This document shows positions 1-8,197 of a stretch of 64,000 nucleotides of DNA, in pieces. This DNA comes from Haloferax marinum (GTDB lineage Archaea > Halobacteriota > Halobacteria > Halobacteriales > Haloferacaceae), in contig NZ_WKJQ01000001.1 of assembly GCF_009674625.1 (NCBI RefSeq), forward strand, positions 1,364,001 to 1,428,000, given 5' to 3'. The notes under the pieces were generated by a model that searched no databases, was not told where the DNA came from, and saw nothing but the letters and a program-made list of their open reading frames with translations. Numbering within the stretch: the first letter of the stretch is position 1; each line of letters starts with the position of its first letter. The translations under genes and the position numbers were made by a program.

Positions 1-2
1 CG

Positions 3-302
3 AACGCACCGTCGTTTCGTGTTGCCTTGATAGACCCCGGTCGGACGCTCGTCTTGAGCGCACCGGGGTGGGAAACCGGCTCGAGCGAGGCGACGTGGAC
101 GTTCGCGTTGCACGAAGTGTCGCCCAGTGCAACGAGACTTATCGTTCGGTTCCGCGGGCACTCACCGTCGCTTGGAAGTCGTGTGGTGAACCGTCTCGTC
201 GTCGAACCCGTGCAGTTCGCCATGGAGCGGAAGATGCTGAAAGGTATCCGCAAACGGGCTGAACGTGCGCGAGCGAGCGCGACGGAAGGTCGGCGTCGGT
301 AA
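3..302 (+). CDS. SRPBCC-like protein, C-terminal part (5' truncated)
   Basis: The frame is open to the left window edge, so this is the 3' part of a gene that begins outside. The visible 99 residues have the end of an SRPBCC/START-like fold: a strand with GRTLVLSAPGWE, a TWTFAL strand, a TRLIVRFRG strand and a final amphipathic helix with FAMERKMLKGIRKRAE, a common ending in polyketide-cyclase-like SRPBCC proteins. The tail is basic (Arg/Lys rich). Substrate unknown. The gene ends about 60 nt before a tRNA-Phe gene. Confidence 0.6.
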   Translation, partial: NAPSFRVALIDPGRTLVLSAPGWETGSSEATWTFALHEVSPSATRLIVRFRGHSPSLGSRVVNRLVVEPVQFAMERKMLKGIRKRAERARASATEGRRR

Positions 303-363
303 CCGGTTCCCGACAGGCGATTCGAAAGTCTTTTTCGTTGCCTCCGGCTTCGAGAGAATGTAA

Positions 364-437
364 GCCGCCTTAGCTCAGACTGGGAGAGCACTCGACTGAA
401 GATCGAGCTGTCCCCGGTTCAAATCCGGGAGGCGGCA
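364..437 (+). tRNA. tRNA-Phe (GAA), copy 1
   Basis: A full cloverleaf can be drawn. The 7-bp acceptor stem is GCCGCCU/AGGCGGC with discriminator A, the anticodon loop CTGAAGA gives anticodon GAA (Phe), and the T-arm is CCCCGGTTCAAATCCGGGG-like. No CCA is encoded and I see no intron. It is identical over all 74 nt to the copy at 4205-4278. The two share about 19 nt of 3' flank with one mismatch, but no 5' flank. Confidence 0.97.
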
Positions 438-671
438 TTTTCCTGCGAACCACGTGGGACGAGAACAGCAGTTGTGTGGTTTTACCCCGACGAGCAACCC
501 ACCCCGTGCGACCGAGAGAATCACGTTCGCGTCGGCCGGAAACTCCACCACCATCGACCCACGTAACGTCTCATCTAACCGGCAGATACCAAGGTGGTAA
601 ACCACGTTAGTACGGCGTAAATCCGCTGTAAGCTACGCATAACAATACAACATACTTGTCAATCAAAACCG

Positions 672-1970
<1,299 letters not shown>

Positions 1971-2073
1971 ACCAGCGACGAGAATCGGTCTCGGGGGCTG
2001 ACCCAGCGGTTCTACTCTCAATTCGTGAGAGCGGGAGTGTCAATTCATCGTGTACAGTGACGAACAGTTACGT

Positions 2074-2517
2074 ATGACAGACCAAAGAGCGAACCATATC
2101 GACGAGATTCTCGTTCCGACAGATGGGAGCAAAGCGGCGATGCGTGCGGCAACGCAGGCCGTCGAACTAGCGAACGAGTACGGCGCGACAGTACACGCGA
2201 TGTACGTCATGGATATGGGTGACGTCGATTACGTCGCAGTCCCGAGTGACATCGCCGAGACCAGAGAGCGACTGACGAAGAAAGGTCGGAAGTTCGCGAC
2301 GCAAGTCGAGGACCTCGCCTCGGAAGCGAACGTCGAGTGTGTCGTCGTCGTAGAATCGGGTATCCCGGAAGAGAAGATTATCGAGTACGCCGACGAGATG
2401 GATATCGACCTCATCGTGATGGGAAAGCGAGGACGAAGCGACCCCGACAAGTTGCTCATCGGGTCGACGACGAAACGTGTCGTCGGGCACACCGACGTCC
2501 CCGTACGGGTCGTGTGA
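2074..2517 (+). CDS. Universal stress protein (UspA family)
   Basis: A 147-residue single-domain Usp with the N-terminal strand DEILVPTDGS and the C-terminal nucleotide-loop signature VMGKRGRSDPDKLLIGSTTKRVV, which matches the G-2x-G-9x-G-(S/T) ATP-binding motif. The ATG at 2074 is preferred over an in-frame GTG at 2050 because homologues start shortly before the first strand. Role: cytoplasmic nucleotide-binding stress protein with no defined client. It stands between the Asp-rich exported protein and the cold-shock genes, all on the same strand. Confidence 0.92.
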   Translation: MTDQRANHIDEILVPTDGSKAAMRAATQAVELANEYGATVHAMYVMDMGDVDYVAVPSDIAETRERLTKKGRKFATQVEDLASEANVECVVVVESGIPEEKIIEYADEMDIDLIVMGKRGRSDPDKLLIGSTTKRVVGHTDVPVRVV

Positions 2518-2660
2518 AGAACTCTCCGAAGCGGGCATTCGAGCGAGGGTGTAGCGCCTCCAGAACGTGACGGTGGGGAGACACCCTTGGAGAGAGACGA
2601 CACCGAGAGAGTTCGAGGAGGGCCAAATCGTGCATCTCCCTCCTCCTGTTCTCTTCACAA

Positions 2661-2670
2661 GACTTATCCG
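2661..2670 (+). promoter_or_regulatory. TATA-like promoter of first cold-shock gene
   Basis: The AT-rich element CTTATC (2663-2668) lies 28-33 nt before the ATG at 2696, the spacing expected for a leaderless or short-leader haloarchaeal mRNA. The second copy has a different element (GGTTAAC near 3019-3025), so only the transcribed part of the two genes is duplicated. Confidence 0.5.
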
Positions 2671-2695
2671 TGCGACGCTCGGGTATCCAAAGGCA

Positions 2696-2890
2696 ATGGC
2701 GAAAGGTAAGGTTGATTTCTTCAACGACACTGGCGGCTACGGTTTCATTTCTACTGACGACGCGGACGACGACGTGTTCTTCCACATGGAAGACGTTGGC
2801 GGCCCGGACCTCGAAGAGGGTCAGGAGATCGAATTCGACATCGAACAGGCCCCCAAGGGTCCCCGCGCGACGAACGTCACCCGCCTCTAA
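2696..2890 (+). CDS. cspA: Cold-shock domain protein, copy 1
   Basis: A 64-residue complete cold-shock domain with both RNA-binding motifs: RNP1-like GGYGFI (residues 13-18) and RNP2-like VFFH (27-30). It probably acts as a single-stranded RNA/DNA chaperone. The start is the ATG directly before AKGKVDFFNDTGG, although the frame is open further upstream. It is one of two tandem copies 356 bp apart; the proteins differ at only a few positions in the last third. Confidence 0.97.
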   Translation: MAKGKVDFFNDTGGYGFISTDDADDDVFFHMEDVGGPDLEEGQEIEFDIEQAPKGPRATNVTRL

Positions 2891-3051
2891 GCAGGTCTTC
2901 GTTCACCGCCGGTAACTTCACACACTGACGAACTTTCTTCCGTTTTTCACCGCTCGTGAGCGGTTGCGTTGGGCGTCCAGTCGCTCGATTCAGAACAGCG
3001 ACTGAGACAGGCGGAAGGGTTAACTGTTCACAGGGTCGTTATACAAAGGCA

Positions 3052-3246
3052 ATGGCGAAAGGTAAGGTTGATTTCTTCAACGACACTGGCGGCTACGGTT
3101 TCATTTCTACTGACGACGCGGACGACGACGTGTTCTTCCACATGGAAGACGTAGGCGGTCCGGACCTCGAAGAGGGTCAGGAAGTCGAATTCGACATCGA
3201 AGACGCCCCGAAGGGCCCACGCGCGATTAACGTCAAGCGACTCTAA
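3052..3246 (+). CDS. cspA: Cold-shock domain protein, copy 2
   Basis: Like copy 1, a 64-residue cold-shock domain (RNP1 GGYGFI, RNP2 VFFH). From 8 nt before the ATG to codon 34 the DNA is identical to copy 1 (3044-3152 versus 2688-2796, 109 nt without a difference). After that it diverges at synonymous and non-synonymous sites (EDAPKGPRAINVKRL instead of EQAPKGPRATNVTRL). This pattern suggests recent gene conversion of the 5' half. It has its own upstream region of about 160 bp, so independent regulation is likely. Confidence 0.97.
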   Translation: MAKGKVDFFNDTGGYGFISTDDADDDVFFHMEDVGGPDLEEGQEVEFDIEDAPKGPRAINVKRL

Positions 3247-3429
3247 CGGTCCGAACACCAACACAGACGTATCGCTTATTGAACCCTATTTTACACACCG
3301 ACGAGCGACAGCGCCGACGCGCCGTGGCGGATAGAATTGTAATGTTTTGCAATACTCGAATGGCTGAATGTCTCCTCAGGTAGGCAGAAGGTTCATACCC
3401 TTCGGCAGTTGTGCATAGAATGAACAACA

Positions 3430-4155
3430 ATGTCTGCCGAGAGGGAGCGCACAGCCCACCCCGTCCCACCAGATTCGCACATCGGTGCAGACCTCTTCGA
3501 CGAGACGATGGGTCCTGGGTCGTCGTTCGCCCACCTGTATCGTGGAGAGATTCACCGGATGAAGTCGTGGCGTGAGCGACTGGACCGGACGAGTAACTGG
3601 GCGATTACACTGATGGCAGGGATACTCACGTGGTCTTTTTCAGCACAGACACATCCCCATTACATCATCTTGCTCGGCCTCGTGACGCTGAGTATCTTCC
3701 TCGGAATCGAGTCTCGACGGTTCCGTGCGTACGACATCTGGCGCTCACGCGTTCGGATGTTCCAACAGAACGTCTTCGCGTACGCACTGGACCCCGAAGG
3801 TGGCGTCGTCGACGAGAACTGGCGACAGAAACTCGGGAGCGACTACCGCACACCGAACATGAAGATACCGTTCGAAGAGGCGGTCGCACACCGACTGAGA
3901 CGGGTGTATCTCCCGTTGTTCCTCGTGATGCTCGTCGCGTGGGTCGTCCAACTGACCGCGTACACGGACCACGCGAGTCTCGTCGCCAGTGCGGGCGTCG
4001 GGACCGTCCCCGGACACGTCGTCGTCGCCGTCGTGGCGGGCTTCTACGCGACACTCGGGGGTATCGCGTTCCGGCCGCGAGAGTGGAACGTCAATGGTGA
4101 ACTCATCCCCAGTGACGTAACAGGGTGGAACCCGCCGGAACGAGACGACTCCTAG
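3430..4155 (+). CDS. DUF2270 family integral membrane protein
   Basis: A 241-residue protein of the haloarchaeal DUF2270 type. A soluble N-terminal helix contains the recurring HLYRGEIHRMKSWRERLDRT segment (residues about 35-54). Four hydrophobic segments follow (about 57-73, 78-93, 163-180, 193-213). Between the second and third is the conserved RAYDIWRSRVRMFQQNVFA stretch. Function is unknown. An ATG at 3420 is out of frame, and the ATG at 3430 fits a TATA-like GGTTCATAC about 30-40 nt upstream. A T-run about 20 nt after the stop may end the transcript before the second tRNA-Phe. Confidence 0.88.
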   Translation: MSAERERTAHPVPPDSHIGADLFDETMGPGSSFAHLYRGEIHRMKSWRERLDRTSNWAITLMAGILTWSFSAQTHPHYIILLGLVTLSIFLGIESRRFRAYDIWRSRVRMFQQNVFAYALDPEGGVVDENWRQKLGSDYRTPNMKIPFEEAVAHRLRRVYLPLFLVMLVAWVVQLTAYTDHASLVASAGVGTVPGHVVVAVVAGFYATLGGIAFRPREWNVNGELIPSDVTGWNPPERDDS

Positions 4156-4171
4156 CGCGGCAATCCGAAAT

Positions 4172-4179
4172 GGTTTTTT
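4172..4179 (+). terminator. Oligo-T terminator after the DUF2270 gene
   Basis: A GG followed by six T (4174-4179) lies 18-24 nt after the DUF2270 stop codon and before the next tRNA. Archaeal RNA polymerase terminates at such T-runs without needing a hairpin. None is obvious here. Confidence 0.5.
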
Positions 4180-4204
4180 CTCCCCTGTGCGTCTGTCGAA
4201 TTGC

Positions 4205-4278
4205 GCCGCCTTAGCTCAGACTGGGAGAGCACTCGACTGAAGATCGAGCTGTCCCCGGTTCAAATCCGGGAGGCGGCA
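4205..4278 (+). tRNA. tRNA-Phe (GAA), copy 2
   Basis: Identical over all 74 nt to the tRNA at 364-437: acceptor GCCGCCU/AGGCGGC, anticodon GAA, no encoded CCA. The 3' flank matches copy 1 for about 19 nt with one substitution and then continues into an 8-bp perfect hairpin (4295-4302 with 4308-4315). Two partial copies of its own 3' end lie within the next 240 bp. Confidence 0.97.
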
Positions 4279-4320
4279 TTTTCCTGCGAACTACGTGAGC
4301 AGTGAAACTGCTCACAGAGT

Positions 4321-4378
4321 GGATTTGAACTCGGGAACGAAGTGACCAAAGTTCAAATCCGGGAGGCGGTACTTCTGT
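4321..4378. repeat. tRNA-Phe 3'-end remnant 1 with inverted T-arm
   Basis: Positions 4351-4369 repeat the last 19 nt of the T-arm/acceptor of tRNA-Phe (GTTCAAATCCGGGAGGCGG) and continue into TACTTCTGT. Just upstream, 4321-4331 is the exact reverse complement of 4350-4360, giving an 11-bp inverted repeat around an 18-nt spacer that contains CGAAGTGAC. Direct copies of a tRNA 3' end are the usual scar of integration at a tRNA attachment site, but no integrase is nearby. Confidence 0.8.
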
Positions 4379-4433
4379 AATTCTGACCGGTGAGCGGAGC
4401 GAACCGCAGCAGAATCCAGAGTGCGACCCGAGC

Positions 4434-4525
4434 GGATTCTGAACCCGGCGAGTCGCAACCGCGAACGACGTGAGCGGTCCGTCTCGACTCGGTTCAAATC
4501 CGGGAGGCGGTACTTCTGTGATTCA
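4434..4525. repeat. tRNA-Phe 3'-end remnant 2
   Basis: Positions 4492-4510 again match the tRNA-Phe 3' end (19 nt) and, like remnant 1, continue into TACTTCTGT, so the two remnants share at least 28 nt and are closer to each other than to the tRNA. A degenerate inverted arm (4434-4445, GGATTCTGAACC) precedes it. The rest of 4279-4666 holds short palindromic, GAGCGA-rich sequence and no gene. Confidence 0.75.
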
Positions 4526-4666
4526 GAACCAGCGAGCGAGTGAGGTTCACGCGAGCAGACGAGACGAAGTCTCACCACGTTCAACTCTGTCGAAAGGAGA
4601 CACACTCCGTCTCTCCGTCGACCTCAGAGAGTTATCTCAGCAAAAGAGCCAGCGAGAAGAGCCGAT

Positions 4667-5062
4667 TCAGGCAGTCACAGTCGATTCCTGACTCGCGTCG
4701 AGGTGCGTGATACGTACTTCTAACCCGGACGAAGAGACGGACACAGTCACGTCGTCGACTGCACGCGTGTACTCGGCAGTGTGTTTCCCAGACCGAGAGA
4801 TACGGAGACTCTTCGAGAGGAGGCCAGTCTCCGTGAGTGGTTCGAGTTTGCGGTACGTCGTCGAAAGAGGGAGGTCACAGACTTCAGAGATTTCGCTCGC
4901 AGAGAGTGCAGTTTCGTCCGTTGCTTCGAGAATGCAGCGGCAGCCTTCGTCGTCGAGCATGTCGAAGAGTGCGTCCACCGTCTCTTGGTCGTCGACGACG
5001 GTTTCGTCAGAGGTGTTGCGAATGTGAGAACGAATGGATTGTGGAAGCGATGCCTGACTCAT
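4667..5062 (-). CDS. Winged-helix transcriptional regulator (HTH), paralogue A
   Basis: A 131-residue protein with an ArsR-like winged helix at about residues 30-90. The recognition helix region reads SEVCDLPLSTTYRKLEPLTETGLL, followed by a basic wing and a C-terminal domain of beta strands (VSVSSSGLEVRITHL). It is clearly paralogous to the protein at 7127-7510 (CDLPLSTTYRKLE versus CDIPLSSVYRKLE). The ligand is unknown, and there are no Cys pairs for metal sensing. Upstream elements are shared with paralogue A's relative, see the promoter entries. It is probably a small DNA-binding repressor or activator. Confidence 0.85.
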   Translation of the reverse strand: MSQASLPQSIRSHIRNTSDETVVDDQETVDALFDMLDDEGCRCILEATDETALSASEISEVCDLPLSTTYRKLEPLTETGLLSKSLRISRSGKHTAEYTRAVDDVTVSVSSSGLEVRITHLDASQESTVTA

Positions 5063-5102
5063 ACCTCTGTAGAGTAACTGTACAGTGACTAACGGACAAC
5101 CA

Positions 5103-5131
5103 CGTTATCCGGGGACGTTTATATACTCCCT
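5103..5131 (-). promoter_or_regulatory. Promoter of HTH paralogue A
   Basis: Read on the minus strand: GGGAGTATATAAAC, a strong TATA-type element at about 5117-5130, followed by CCGGATAACG at 5103-5112, 41 nt before the start codon. Both elements recur upstream of paralogue B (7526-7580). The TATA-to-ATG distance of about 60 nt implies a leader of some 30 nt. Confidence 0.55.
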
Positions 5132-5155
5132 CGCTGGGGAGGGTGAGAACCACCG

Positions 5156-5800
5156 CTATCCTTCTTCGAGGATATCGCCCAGAAGTTTCGTCTGAGCGGC
5201 CGCGAGGTGTTCGGAGAACGTCGATTGGCTGATGTCTAGTTCGGCGGCGACTTCGGTCGCGTTTGCCCGTCTCGGACGCTCGAAGTAGCCCATCTTGTAG
5301 GCGGTCTGAACCACTTCGAGCTGTCGAGCAGTGAGTCGCGCCCGGTCGACGAAGATGTTGTCTTCCGACGATTCGCCGGTCGGAGACCTGACGAGTCGCT
5401 TGATATCGACGCTCGGGAACCGGTTTCGGAGTTCGCCGATGACGTCCTGCAGTTGTTCGTAGCCAGCGGCGTGAAAGACGAGCGTGACGTTTCCACGGTT
5501 GGTGAAGTAGCGGTCTATCGGGCAGCCGAACTCACCGAGACACTCACAGGGGCAATCGACGCTCCCGTCGTGTGAGATTCGATAGACGTGTTTGGTCCCG
5601 TACGAGAAGATGGGTTCCACGTCGACGTCCTCGGATGGGTCTTCGGCATCGACGACGAACTCGGTGACGCTCACCGATTCTGGAGGCGTCGCGACACTCG
5701 TCGAAACGGAACTGACGATAGAGTCCGTCGCTTGGGCAATCGACGCAATTTGACAGACCGGCGAATCGAATTCGACGGTTGCACGAATTCCGGAGGGCAT
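5156..5800 (-). CDS. Bat-type helix-turn-helix regulator (HTH-10)
   Basis: A 214-residue protein. Its C-terminal 55 residues are the bacterio-opsin-activator HTH (HTH_10): LTARQLEVVQTAYKMGYFERPRRANATEVAAELDISQSTFSEHLAAAQTKLL, shown here as landmarks LTARQ (about 155) and SQSTFSEHL (about 192). The N-terminal part is a Bat-like sensor region without PAS or GAF signatures that I can name; it carries a CPCECLGEFGCPIDRYF cluster (about 83-99) with four Cys that could bind metal or sense redox. It probably regulates nearby minus-strand genes. Confidence 0.87.
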   Translation of the reverse strand: MPSGIRATVEFDSPVCQIASIAQATDSIVSSVSTSVATPPESVSVTEFVVDAEDPSEDVDVEPIFSYGTKHVYRISHDGSVDCPCECLGEFGCPIDRYFTNRGNVTLVFHAAGYEQLQDVIGELRNRFPSVDIKRLVRSPTGESSEDNIFVDRARLTARQLEVVQTAYKMGYFERPRRANATEVAAELDISQSTFSEHLAAAQTKLLGDILEEG

Positions 5801-5905
5801 GAGAGAGTTACGCGTTCTGACGACGGTTGGATTCGGCCGAACAAATAGTTGTCACTGAGACGCCGAGACGGTGGGATGGAGTCGTGTCTGTGCTGAGCAG
5901 CGTGC

Positions 5906-6367
5906 TCATTTGGCGTCTTCGTCGAGGTCGACGCGAACCTCACGGCCGCTCACCGACTCTGGAACGAGTTCGAAGAGTTGGATGTCGAGGTCACGTTTCG
6001 TGTCCGCCCAAATCTCGAACAGTGGGCGTTTCGCCTGCCCGTACTGGACGATTCGTTCGGGGGTGAGATCGTCCGTCGAAACCCGCTCGAGTGTCCCCGT
6101 TGCGATGACGCTTCGGTACACACCTTCGCCAGACTCCTGGACGACCAGGCGAGCGTCCGGCGACGAGGTGAGGAACGCACGTTTTTCGCTCTCGGGCGTC
6201 GATACGAGACGGAGGTAGAACCGGCCACCGACGGTGTCGTACCCGTAAGAGATGGGAATCGCGTACGGTTCGTCCGCTTTCGCGAGCGACAACACTCCCG
6301 TCTCGTGGCGCGAGAGAAGCGCGTCGACGTCGTCAGATGAGAGGTTTGTCTGTTGGTCCAAAGACAT
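5906..6367 (-). CDS. Pyridoxamine 5'-phosphate oxidase-like flavin-binding protein, copy 1
   Basis: A 153-residue split-barrel protein of the PPOX/flavin-nucleotide-binding superfamily. Landmarks are ETGVLSLAKADEPYAIPISYGYD near the N-terminus (residues about 21-43), FYLRLVSTPESEKRAFL (FMN-phosphate-binding region) and SVIATGTLERVS. Such small proteins bind FMN or F420 and often act as reductases, but the substrate is unknown. A second family member is at 10440-10892. The neighbours are a Bat-type regulator and zinc-ribbon proteins. Confidence 0.87.
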   Translation of the reverse strand: MSLDQQTNLSSDDVDALLSRHETGVLSLAKADEPYAIPISYGYDTVGGRFYLRLVSTPESEKRAFLTSSPDARLVVQESGEGVYRSVIATGTLERVSTDDLTPERIVQYGQAKRPLFEIWADTKRDLDIQLFELVPESVSGREVRVDLDEDAK

Positions 6368-6472
6368 CGGTTCGTATGGTCTGACTCGCGGGGGACGTTA
6401 TCATTGTTACTTATCGGTGCGAAGGCGTTTGAAGTCGGCAGATTGCCACACTGAAGTGGTGAAACCGGCGTT

Positions 6473-6628
6473 TCAAGCCCGAGAGAACGACTGACTCGAG
6501 ACTGACGACGCGCAGACGACACATCCGTTTTCGATGAGTGCGTCGCGCATTGGGCCGTTTACCACCATGGACTCTGCGCACTCGGGGCAGACGAAGGTGA
6601 AGTCTGTGCCGTCGGGCATGTACATCAT
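6473..6628 (-). CDS. Zinc-ribbon microprotein, copy 1
   Basis: A 51-residue protein with two CxxC knuckles: C14-P-E-C17 and C36-V-V-C39, separated by MVVNGPMRDALIENG. This is a compact four-Cys zinc ribbon typical of haloarchaeal small proteins. It aligns along its length with the 54-residue protein at 6751-6915. The first of two adjacent ATG codons is taken as start. A TATA-like ACATATACG lies about 15-25 nt upstream, so the mRNA may be leaderless. Function unknown; possibly a partner of one of the adjacent regulators. Confidence 0.82.
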   Translation of the reverse strand: MMYMPDGTDFTFVCPECAESMVVNGPMRDALIENGCVVCASSVSSQSFSRA

Positions 6629-6750
6629 ACTCGTGATTCACACGTATATGTAGCCTACTGTTTCTCCGAGCGGAAGAACAGATACCAACAGAAAGACGAA
6701 GAAAAGAGGGGTGTAGGTGTCGAATGCGTGAGAAATTCGAGACGAACCGC

Positions 6751-6915
6751 CTATCTGGTCGAAACCGGAGAGAATGCGGTGGGCGAAACCGACGCGGTGC
6801 AGACCGGACACCCGCGTTCGAGGAGCGCGTCTCGCATTCCGTCGTTGACTTCGAACTGTTCTTCACACTGTGGACACTCGAACACGTACTCGTTCGCTGC
6901 GGAACCCGTCATCAT
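6751..6915 (-). CDS. Zinc-ribbon microprotein, copy 2
   Basis: A 54-residue paralogue of the preceding protein: C14-P-Q-C17 and C36-P-V-C39 with the matching FEVNDGMRDALLERG between them. The start ATG shares one base with the stop codon of the upstream gene (TAATG at 6917-6913), so translation is likely coupled and the gene belongs to an operon with 6915-7121 and 7127-7510. The conserved DGMRDALLERG helix between knuckles suggests a fixed structural family. Function unknown. Confidence 0.85.
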   Translation of the reverse strand: MMTGSAANEYVFECPQCEEQFEVNDGMRDALLERGCPVCTASVSPTAFSPVSTR

Positions 6916-7121
6916 TAGTCTACCTCAGGTGATTCGAGGGCGTCTTCCATCCCGGTCTCTTTGAGAGTTATCGCCACGTCTTCTGCGATTTCGATATCCT
7001 CTGCTCGGAGTTCTGTCACGGTACTGGCGACGATATCCTGTGGTTCGGTCAGCGTCGTCTGGCCAGTGAGTTCGACGAACAACTTGCCGAAATCACGCGT
7101 GAGTGGGCGTTGGGCTGACAT
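6915..7121 (-). CDS. Small protein of unknown function in HTH/zinc-ribbon operon
   Basis: A 68-residue acidic protein without Cys, signal or membrane segment. Residues 1-30 contain FGKLFVELTGQTTLTEPQ, and the rest is predicted helical (VTELRAEDIEIAEDVAITLKETGMEDALES). It begins 5 nt after the HTH gene's stop and ends overlapping the zinc-ribbon gene's start, so it is the middle gene of a three-gene operon. I do not recognise a family. It could be an accessory or ligand-binding subunit of the regulator. Confidence 0.75.
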   Translation of the reverse strand: MSAQRPLTRDFGKLFVELTGQTTLTEPQDIVASTVTELRAEDIEIAEDVAITLKETGMEDALESPEVD

Positions 7122-7126
7122 CGGAC

Positions 7127-7510
7127 TCAGCGCCCCTTGGTCTCTTCACCACCGTCGGTCGCGACCTGTCGGAAGTTGACCGAGACGCCAGCGTCGAACG
7201 AAAGCGAGAGCGAGTCGAACTGCGTCGAGAACTCTCGGGGGTGGTGTGCGTCTGGTTGGATGCGGCGACCTTCGTCGAGAAGTGACGCGTCAGAGAGCTG
7301 TTCGAGTTTACGGTAGACGCTCGACAGCGGGATGTCGCACAGGTCCGCACACTCCTGTGCGGTTCGTGGTTGGTCCTCGCACACTGCGAGGATACGCCGA
7401 CTGTCGTCGTCGTTGAGGGCAGAGAGGACGGCAGCTGGTTCTGCGGTGTTCTGTTGCCGAGAGTCGAATCCGAGAGTACCGTTGGCGGTGAGCGTAGTGG
7501 ACGAGTTCAT
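7127..7510 (-). CDS. Winged-helix transcriptional regulator (HTH), paralogue B
   Basis: A 127-residue winged-helix protein paralogous to that at 4667-5062. The helix-turn-helix includes CADLCDIPLSSVYRKLEQLSDASLL (about residues 56-80), followed by a wing and beta-rich C-terminus (SLSLSFDAGVSVNFRQV). The ATG at 7510 is preferred; an in-frame GTG at 7522 would add four residues and sit closer to the CCGGATAACG motif. It heads an operon with a 68-residue protein and a zinc-ribbon microprotein. Confidence 0.85.
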   Translation of the reverse strand: MNSSTTLTANGTLGFDSRQQNTAEPAAVLSALNDDDSRRILAVCEDQPRTAQECADLCDIPLSSVYRKLEQLSDASLLDEGRRIQPDAHHPREFSTQFDSLSLSFDAGVSVNFRQVATDGGEETKGR

Positions 7511-7525
7511 ACTCAGAAACACGAG

Positions 7526-7580
7526 CGTTATCCGGAGGTATCTATCACCGCGCTATCTGGGGTAGTTTAAGTACTCCCCC
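7526..7580 (-). promoter_or_regulatory. Promoter region of HTH paralogue B
   Basis: Read on the minus strand: GGGAGTACTTAAAC (about 7564-7578) and CCGGATAACG (7526-7535), the same pair of elements as upstream of paralogue A but about 28 nt apart rather than adjacent. The A/B pair therefore shares cis-elements as well as protein family, consistent with duplicated autoregulation or cross-regulation. Confidence 0.5.
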
Positions 7581-7606
7581 GAACGGAGGCCGAAAACGAG
7601 GGTCGC

Positions 7607-8110
7607 TCAGGTCGTGGTCCGCGTCTGCGCGTCGAGGAGTCGACTCTCCTCGTCGATTCGCGTTCCCGTCTCGATGTGGGCTTCGAGGCCTTCGAGAACG
7701 TCGGCGAGCGTCTGCTCCAGTTTGGGCTTCATGAGCAGTTTCGCCACTACCCACCCGAGTGGACCGAACTTCGGGACGAACCGCGAGGTCAGCTCCACTT
7801 CGGTGGTCTCGTCGTCGAGTTCGCGGACACGAATCGAGGCGTGCATCTCTTTGACCGGTATCGACCCGACGTCGACGAAGTCTACGTCGTATCCCGTTTC
7901 GGGGTCGTACGATACGATTCGCTCCTGAACCGACGACCCGTCGTAGAACTCACACTGGCGCGTCGCACCCTCACCGGTCTCGATGCCGTTCGTGATGTGC
8001 GCGTGTTCGACGTTCGGGTTGTAGTTCTCGACGCCGCCGAAGTCGTCGAGGACGGCCCAGACGTCGTCGAGTGGTGCAGGAATCGTTCGTCGTTGGCTTA
8101 CTGTGTGCAT
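7607..8110 (-). CDS. SRPBCC family protein
   Basis: A 167-residue START/polyketide-cyclase-like protein: the N-terminal strand-helix RRTIPAPLDDVWAVLDDFGGVENYNP is the classical SRPBCC opening, then ERIVSYDPETGYDVDF, TTEVELTSRFVPKFGPLGWVVAKLLMKPKLEQTL and a C-terminal helix. It has a hydrophobic ligand cavity by family analogy; the ligand is unknown. It could be a lipid or aromatic-compound carrier. It lies 96 nt upstream of the HTH operon, on the same strand. Confidence 0.9.
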   Translation of the reverse strand: MHTVSQRRTIPAPLDDVWAVLDDFGGVENYNPNVEHAHITNGIETGEGATRQCEFYDGSSVQERIVSYDPETGYDVDFVDVGSIPVKEMHASIRVRELDDETTEVELTSRFVPKFGPLGWVVAKLLMKPKLEQTLADVLEGLEAHIETGTRIDEESRLLDAQTRTTT

Positions 8111-8197
8111 GTCGGTGGTCGCCTGTTGGCGTATACGATAGAGAGCACGCTCTCCACCAAATCGACCACTCGGTCGTGCGTCGGTGACGCCTCGCGC

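Noticed and set aside
4321-4525. Further tRNA genes behind tRNA-Phe
   Set aside because: Only the T-arm and acceptor end are present; D-arm and anticodon arm are missing.
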